Shown here piece by piece: positions 6,387-9,848 of a stretch of DNA of 9,848 bases. This stretch comes from an uncultured Bacilli bacterium (GTDB lineage: Bacteria > Bacillota_I > Bacilli_A > RF39 > UBA660). The notes under the pieces are model-generated. The model searched no databases, was not told the DNA's origin, and saw nothing but the letters and a program-made list of their open reading frames with translations. Position 1 is the first letter of the stretch, and the number at the start of each line of letters is the position of its first letter. The translations under genes were made by a program, and so were the position numbers. Where the stretch lies: the NCBI GenBank assembly GCA_947624075.1, contig CANQIM010000034.1, forward strand, positions 1 to 9,848. Reading direction: 5' to 3'.

Positions 6387-7340
6387 ATGAAATTTTTAAA
6401 GGGATTATGTAAGGCCATTTTAAATATGTTGATAGTTTCTTGTATTTGTTTAATTGTATTAAGCTTTTCAGTAAAGGGACTTTTTTCACATATGATTTTA
6501 AAAAGTAGTAGCATTGTTACTAATTTGGCTAAAGAAGAATTAAAAGAAAATGTTAATACGGGAAATGAATTTCTTGATTCGAAAATCAATGAAGTTCTAG
6601 AAAATAAGGAGTTAAAAGAGTTAGTTGAGAAATATCTTGATATGACTTTAGAAGGCTTAGTTTCCGAAGATGCGTTGGAAAACGCTAATATTGAAAAAGA
6701 TATTGTAGAGTTTATTCATGAGCATGAAGATTTTCTAGAAGAAAAGCTGGGTATTGAAATAAGTGAAGATGACTATAAGAAATTAGAGGAGCAAGAGGAA
6801 TTTCATGAAATAACAAATGAGTATAAAAAAGCAGTCACTGAAGGTAGGGAAAAACTTCCTGATGATATGAAGAAGATAGTTGATTATTTTAATTTCTTTT
6901 TAACTGCAAAATGTCGAGTAATTTTATTTGGTATATTAGGTTTATGCTTAATTTTACTAGCCTTGTTACAGAAGTCATTCCATAAATGGATTAATTCTTT
7001 AGCTGTTTCATGTATATCTAGTGGTGTTATGTTATTTATAATGTCATTTTGCTTGGATGCTGTAATGAGCTATTTAGCAAAGAATGTTCAAACTAGTACT
7101 AAGTTTAGTTCTTCTGTTTTGACAAGAAACTCTATATATGTTTTAGTTGGAGGAGTAGTAGTCTTAATTATTTATAAGATAGTTGTAAAGATTGTTAAGA
7201 GTTGTCAAAAAAATAAAAATGGTCACAAAGAAGAAATAGTTGAAAAGAAAATAGAAATATTAAAAGAAGAAAGCACAGATAATGTAGAAGATACATCAAA
7301 TGATGAGCAACAAGTAGAAGAAAAACAAAAAGAGGACTAA
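6387..7340 (+). CDS. Four-helix membrane protein with an acidic extracytoplasmic domain, function unknown
   Basis: I do not recognise this 317-aa protein. It shows four hydrophobic segments: about 9-29, 176-194, 203-230 and 249-270. Positive residues before TM1 (K2, K5, K9), between TM2 and TM3 (KSFHK) and after TM4 (KIVVKIVKSCQKNKNGHK) predict both ends in the cytoplasm. Residues 30-175 would then be a Glu/Asp/Lys-rich, mostly helical domain outside the cell. A strongly charged, low-complexity tail (about 280-317, rich in Glu, Lys, Asp) ends the protein. A hydrophobic start not followed by a clear cleavage site suggests TM1 is an uncleaved anchor. The gene has its own promoter and terminator, so it is likely expressed independently of clpB. 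Its last 4 nt overlap the end of the opposing glycosyltransferase gene. Confidence 0.8.
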   Translation: MKFLKGLCKAILNMLIVSCICLIVLSFSVKGLFSHMILKSSSIVTNLAKEELKENVNTGNEFLDSKINEVLENKELKELVEKYLDMTLEGLVSEDALENANIEKDIVEFIHEHEDFLEEKLGIEISEDDYKKLEEQEEFHEITNEYKKAVTEGREKLPDDMKKIVDYFNFFLTAKCRVILFGILGLCLILLALLQKSFHKWINSLAVSCISSGVMLFIMSFCLDAVMSYLAKNVQTSTKFSSSVLTRNSIYVLVGGVVVLIIYKIVVKIVKSCQKNKNGHKEEIVEKKIEILKEESTDNVEDTSNDEQQVEEKQKED

Positions 7341-7353
7341 AGGTCTTCTTTTT
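7327..7353. terminator. Bidirectional terminator shared by two convergent genes
   Basis: AAAAAGAGGAC (7327-7337) pairs with GTCTTCTTTTT (7343-7353) over 11 bp with one G-U, around a five-base loop. Read rightward it ends in T5. Read leftward it ends in T5-G-T5, from the A-rich run 7321-7331. Both stop codons (TAA 7338-7340 on +, TAG at 7337-7339 on -) fall in or beside the loop, so both genes end inside their shared terminator. Confidence 0.8.
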
Positions 7354-8413
7354 CATTATAATATTTCTTATTATTTAGAAGTCTTTCATTATTGGGTTCA
7401 AAAGATAAAGCTATATCATTAAAATAATTAGCATAATTATACTTTTTTAAGTAGTAGCAAGAAATAGCTAATAAATCATAAATTGTTTTATCCCAACTAA
7501 ATGGTTCATTAATATAAGATTTAGTATGAGTCTTTATCTTTAAAGCTTTAAGACAATACTTTTCAACATTCTTATAATTTTTTAATTCATATTCTAAGAA
7601 AGCTCTTTCTACATAGGCATCTCTTAAATATGGAGCTTCTTTTATAGCCTTATTTAACCAGTATTTAGCTTTATCGTATTGCTTTAAATTCTTATAAGAA
7701 CGAGCAATAAAACGCATAGAAGCAGCACGTTCATCTTTCCAAGTAGCTGTTTTTAATTTTAAGTGACGTTTAAGAGTTTTAATACATTTGTCCCATTCTT
7801 TATAATACATATATTCTCTACCTAAATAATGCATGTTACGATCATCTTTAGGATTTTCTTGAACAGATAATTCTAATAGAGGAAGATAACTGCTTCTAGA
7901 TTTTTCATCATCTGGATAATGATTAACTGTAATTGTATCAATTATAATAGTATTTTCTTTTTCTTTTTCATAAGTTAAGACTTCATGAACAGGATGAGTC
8001 CAATGATAGTTTTTACGAGAATGCATTTTTTCTATATAAAAGTTAACAATAGGACGATTATTCTCATCAAGACGCCAATTATAATTATATTTAGCACGAG
8101 TAGTATTTTTTTGCCAGTACTTTTCTATTTCTTTACGCCAGCCTGGTTGAAAGACTTCATCTAAATCAGTACAAAGACATACATCAGTGTCAAGTGGAAC
8201 CATTTCTAAAGATTTGTTTCTAGCAACGTCAAAACGCCAAGGAGAAATTATTTCAGTTTTTACATGGACGTTTAAAGATTTTAATTTTTCTACAGTATTA
8301 TCGGTAGAACCAGTATCTAAAACATATATATCATCGGCTTCTTTCATTGACTCAACCCAACGAGAGACAAATTTTTCTTCATTTTTACAAATTGCATAAA
8401 CACAAATTTTCAT
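7337..8413 (-). CDS. Family 2 glycosyltransferase with TPR-like C-terminal half
   Basis: This 358-aa protein has an N-terminal GT-A domain of family GT2. It opens with I-C-K-N-E-E (8-13), then V-L-D-T-G-S-T-D-N-T (31-40) for nucleotide-sugar binding, the metal-binding acidic motif T-D83-L-D85-E, and a later H-P-V-H-E (140-144) motif. From about residue 175 on it is helical repeats: Y-L-G-R-E-Y-M-Y-Y-K-E-W-D-K, then F-I-A-R-S-Y-K-N-L-K-Q-Y-D-K-A, then repeats near 265-290 and 313-340, all TPR-like. GT2-TPR proteins of Bacillota often modify proteins or surface polymers; SunS, a peptide glycosyltransferase, is a distant example. No membrane segment or signal peptide is seen, so it is cytoplasmic. 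The ATG at 8413 has AAAGGTGAT (8420-8428) 6 nt upstream. The acceptor is unknown; the collagen-like gene at the window edge is a speculative candidate. Confidence 0.9.
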   Translation of the reverse strand: MKICVYAICKNEEKFVSRWVESMKEADDIYVLDTGSTDNTVEKLKSLNVHVKTEIISPWRFDVARNKSLEMVPLDTDVCLCTDLDEVFQPGWRKEIEKYWQKNTTRAKYNYNWRLDENNRPIVNFYIEKMHSRKNYHWTHPVHEVLTYEKEKENTIIIDTITVNHYPDDEKSRSSYLPLLELSVQENPKDDRNMHYLGREYMYYKEWDKCIKTLKRHLKLKTATWKDERAASMRFIARSYKNLKQYDKAKYWLNKAIKEAPYLRDAYVERAFLEYELKNYKNVEKYCLKALKIKTHTKSYINEPFSWDKTIYDLLAISCYYLKKYNYANYFNDIALSFEPNNERLLNNKKYYNEKEDL

Positions 8414-8433
8414 AAATAAATCACCTTTACTTT

Positions 8434-8462
8434 AATATATGAAAGTTGTCACTTTTATTTAA
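8434..8462 (-). promoter_or_regulatory. Weak candidate promoter for the glycosyltransferase gene
   Basis: On the minus strand TATATT (8434-8439) could be the -10, placed just before the AAAGGTGAT ribosome site. The -35 position (8457-8462) reads TTAAAT, a poor match. It lies in the 113-nt divergent gap shared with the dehydrogenase promoter. Confidence 0.3.
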
Positions 8463-8470
8463 TAAAAATG

Positions 8471-8500
8471 TTGTTTTTACATTTGATAATGTGATATGAT
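8471..8500 (+). promoter_or_regulatory. Promoter of the zinc dehydrogenase gene
   Basis: TTGTTT (8471-8476) and TATGAT (8495-8500) are 18 bp apart, with TG one base before the -10 (extended -10). The predicted start near 8507 leaves a leader of about 20 nt containing AAGGAGG. I see no clear operator palindrome between this promoter and the divergent glycosyltransferase. Confidence 0.6.
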
Positions 8501-8512
8501 TGTAGGGAAGAT

Positions 8513-8519
8513 AAGGAGG
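8513..8519 (+). promoter_or_regulatory. Strong ribosome binding site supporting a TTG start
   Basis: AAGGAGG, the strongest Shine-Dalgarno in the window, lies 7 nt before TTG at 8527. The encoded MKAVAIKDVKKFEIKEI is the expected N-terminus of the family, so the TTG is the true start. Confidence 0.8.
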
Positions 8520-8526
8520 GATTTTC

Positions 8527-9552
8527 TTGAAAGCTGTTGCGATAAAAGATGTGAAAAAATTTGAGATTAAAGAGATAGATGAACCAACTTCTGTAAATGG
8601 TAGTGTGGTTGTCAAAGTATTAAAAACGGGAATTTGTGGATCAGATATTCATTACTGGGTTGCTGGTGAACCAGCAGGATTAGTAATGGGACATGAGTTT
8701 TGTGGAACTGTTTTAGATCCAGGTAGTAGATATGATTTAAATATAGGTGATAGAGTTACGGCTTTGCCTATTTCACCTTGTGGGCATTGTCATGCATGTT
8801 TGACAGGTAATCCACAATATTGTAGAGAAACTTGGAATCAAGCAGTAGGACTATCTTTAGATAATCCAGGAGGATTAACTGAAAAAATTAGTGTTCGATC
8901 AGATATGGTTATAAAGGTACCTGAAAATATTACTGATGATGAAGTTGCTATGGTTGAACCTACAGCGGTAGGTTTACATGCTGTTCATTTAGCTGATATA
9001 AAAATTGGTGATAGAGTTTTAGTAGTTGGTGGAGGAATAATTGGACTTGTTTGTGCTATGTTTGCAAAAATGGAAGGAGCTAGTACAGTTGTTGTTACAG
9101 AGACTAATTCAGCAAGAGGACAAAAGGCAGTTAATTTAGGTGTTGCTGATAAGTGGTACGATGCAAAAGATACAAAGATGGTTCCTACTTTAGTAGAAGA
9201 AACAGAAGGAGGATTTGATATTGTAATTGAATGTTGTGGAAATTCTCCCGCTGTGTCATCAGCACTTTCAGTAGTGAGACCTGGTGGTAAAGTTGTATTA
9301 GTTGGAGTTTCGTTAGGAACAGTGACAATTCCTTCTGTAATTGCTGTTATGAGTGAACTTACTTTACAAGGTGCGATTGGTTATACAAAGGATGAATTTC
9401 AAACTTGTATTGATTTAATGACTGCTAAAAGAATTAATGTTTTGAAGTTTGTAGATGATATTGTTTCTTTTGAAGATGTTCAAAAGTCTTATGAAAGATT
9501 AACTTCAGGTAAAGATGATGCAATTAAAATTTTAGTTGATCCAAATAAGTAA
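8527..9552 (+). CDS. Zinc-dependent medium-chain alcohol/polyol dehydrogenase
   Basis: This 341-aa protein is of the sorbitol/threonine dehydrogenase branch of the MDR family, which oxidises secondary alcohols or polyols with NAD(P)+. Catalytic zinc ligands are C37 (G-I-C-G-S-D) and H56-E57 (G-H-E), with E144 in V-E-P-T. The structural zinc site is C85, C88, C91 and C99. The Rossmann motif G168-G-G170-I-I-G173 is followed by acidic E192 at the end of the next strand, which favours NAD over NADP. All key residues are present and the length is typical (340-350 aa). The substrate cannot be decided; sorbitol, threonine and 2,3-butanediol enzymes share this layout. Translation starts at TTG 8527, with AAGGAGG (8513-8519) 7 nt upstream; no better ATG lies near. 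It is monocistronic, closed by its own terminator. Confidence 0.92.
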   Translation: MKAVAIKDVKKFEIKEIDEPTSVNGSVVVKVLKTGICGSDIHYWVAGEPAGLVMGHEFCGTVLDPGSRYDLNIGDRVTALPISPCGHCHACLTGNPQYCRETWNQAVGLSLDNPGGLTEKISVRSDMVIKVPENITDDEVAMVEPTAVGLHAVHLADIKIGDRVLVVGGGIIGLVCAMFAKMEGASTVVVTETNSARGQKAVNLGVADKWYDAKDTKMVPTLVEETEGGFDIVIECCGNSPAVSSALSVVRPGGKVVLVGVSLGTVTIPSVIAVMSELTLQGAIGYTKDEFQTCIDLMTAKRINVLKFVDDIVSFEDVQKSYERLTSGKDDAIKILVDPNK

Positions 9553-9568
9553 TTAATTAGTTTTTAAT

Positions 9569-9602
9569 AAAAGTATCGATAGTATGTATCGTGCTTTTTT
9601 TT
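9569..9602 (+). terminator. Rho-independent terminator of the dehydrogenase gene
   Basis: AAAAGTATCGATA (9569-9581) pairs with TATCGTGCTTTT (9587-9598): five perfect pairs next to the GTATG loop, one bulged T, then seven more pairs with one G-U. Eight T (9595-9602) follow. Confidence 0.75.
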
Positions 9603-9604
9603 GC

Positions 9605-9644
9605 AAAAAAAAGGAGAGAAGCTCTAAATTTAAGCTGCATCTCC
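9605..9644 (-). terminator. Rho-independent terminator of the collagen-like gene
   Basis: Read on the minus strand, GGAGA and a downstream TCTCC form the base of a hairpin. AGCT pairs with AGCT above a small internal loop, and eight T (the A run at 9605-9612) follow. The ascending arm covers the last codons and stop of the collagen-like gene. It is separate from, and 2 bp away from, the opposing terminator. Confidence 0.65.
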
Positions 9645-9848
9645 TGTAGGACCTGTTGGACCCGTAGGACCAATGTCACCAGTAGGACCGGTAGGACCGA
9701 TATCGCCAGTAGGACCGGTAGGACCAATGTCGCCAGTAGGACCCGTAGGACCGATATCACCAGTAAGACCTGTAGGACCGATATCACCAGTAGGACCAGT
9801 GGCACCAATATCACCAGTAGGACCAGTAGGACCAATATCACCAGTAGG
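9630..9848 (-). CDS. Collagen-like Gly-X-Y repeat protein, 3' part (5' end outside window)
   Basis: The minus strand from the window edge to a TAA at 9630-9632 encodes 72 residues that are uninterrupted G-X-Y triplets: P-T-G and D-I-G units, ending G-D-A-A. The order is regular, G-P-T-G-P-T-G-D-I with a nine-residue period and seven D-I-G units. There are two substitutions (A-T-G and L-T-G) and an extra P-T-G at the end. Bacterial collagen-like proteins form triple helices on the cell or spore surface (BclA type, often O-glycosylated on Thr), and GPT-rich repeats are typical of them. The C-terminal globular trimerisation domain usual in BclA-type proteins is absent: the stop follows directly and a terminator overlaps it. 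The N-terminus, and any signal or anchor, is beyond the window. Another minus-strand frame through the same DNA reads a Leu/Val-rich string and is not coding. Confidence 0.88.
   Translation of the reverse strand, partial: PTGDIGPTGPTGDIGATGPTGDIGPTGLTGDIGPTGPTGDIGPTGPTGDIGPTGPTGDIGPTGPTGPTGDAA
9642..9848 (-). repeat. 27-bp tandem coding repeat (GPTGPTGDI units)
   Basis: A 27-bp period encodes the nine-residue collagen unit, with about 7.5 units visible and continuing past the window edge. Copies differ mainly at third codon positions: D-I-G is written GATATTGGT, GATATCGGT or GACATTGGT, and P-T-G uses ACT, ACC, ACG or ACA for Thr. Protein-level conservation with silent drift points to an old, selected repeat rather than recent slippage. 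Confidence 0.9.

Noticed and set aside
6326..6589. Minus-strand open frame across the clpB terminator and the start of the membrane protein gene
   Set aside because: It runs through a terminator and promoter and has no domain or ribosome site I can support.
8187..8615. Short open frames opposite the start of the glycosyltransferase (8187-8399, +) and the start of the dehydrogenase (8427-8615, -)
   Set aside because: Each overlaps the start of a well-supported gene on the opposite strand and has no motif.
9557..9841. Minus-strand open frame encoding a Leu/Val-rich repeat string
   Set aside because: It is the shifted frame of the collagen-like repeat. The G-X-Y frame gives a known protein pattern, ends neatly at a terminator and shows silent-site variation.

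Overview
The window is AT-rich DNA that looks like a low-GC Bacillota genome, most likely a Bacilli-class gut lineage with Erysipelotrichia- or Mollicutes-like affinities (inference). The support is: strong Lys/Asn/Ile/Tyr codon bias; Shine-Dalgarno sites of the AGGTGAT/AAGGAGG type; many rho-independent terminators; a CIRCE operator; a ClpB that lacks its N-terminal domain, as in mycoplasmas; and a collagen-like Gly-Pro-Thr protein. The standard code is used: the Nudix gene ends on TGA and Trp is encoded by TGG. I see no tRNA, rRNA, CRISPR array, insertion sequence or phage gene.

Layout on the + strand. A small CxxC heavy-metal-associated (HMA) protein (27-245) is followed by a weak terminator. 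A NudJ-like Nudix hydrolase (340-780) overlaps an unrecognised 223-aa protein (773-1444) by 8 nt, and a clear terminator follows. A second unit (1517-4131) encodes a YhfW-type FAD oxidoreductase with a C-terminal Rieske [2Fe-2S] domain, a DUF5662 protein and a COG3575-type nucleotidyltransferase-fold protein, tightly packed or overlapping. Then comes a short-form ClpB disaggregase (4218-6329) behind a consensus promoter whose -35 box lies inside a CIRCE element, so it is predicted to be HrcA-repressed and heat-inducible. A four-helix membrane protein of unknown function (6387-7340) follows, with its own promoter overlapping the clpB terminator.

The right part has mixed orientation. A GT2 glycosyltransferase with a TPR-like C-terminal half (7337-8413, - strand) converges on the membrane protein gene. 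The two coding regions overlap by 4 nt at a shared bidirectional terminator. Divergent from it is a zinc-dependent medium-chain alcohol/polyol dehydrogenase (8527-9552, + strand, TTG start). The window ends in the 3' part of a collagen-like gene (9630-9848, - strand) with a strict nine-residue GPTGPTGDI period; its 5' end is outside the window.

Most genes appear to be housekeeping or accessory metabolism rather than one dedicated system. The most informative items are the CIRCE-controlled short ClpB, the Rieske-oxidoreductase/DUF5662/nucleotidyltransferase operon, the unknown Nudix partner, and the collagen-like repeat protein with no C-terminal globular domain, which lies in the same neighbourhood as a glycosyltransferase. 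I did not find a clearly new multi-gene defence or biosynthetic system.
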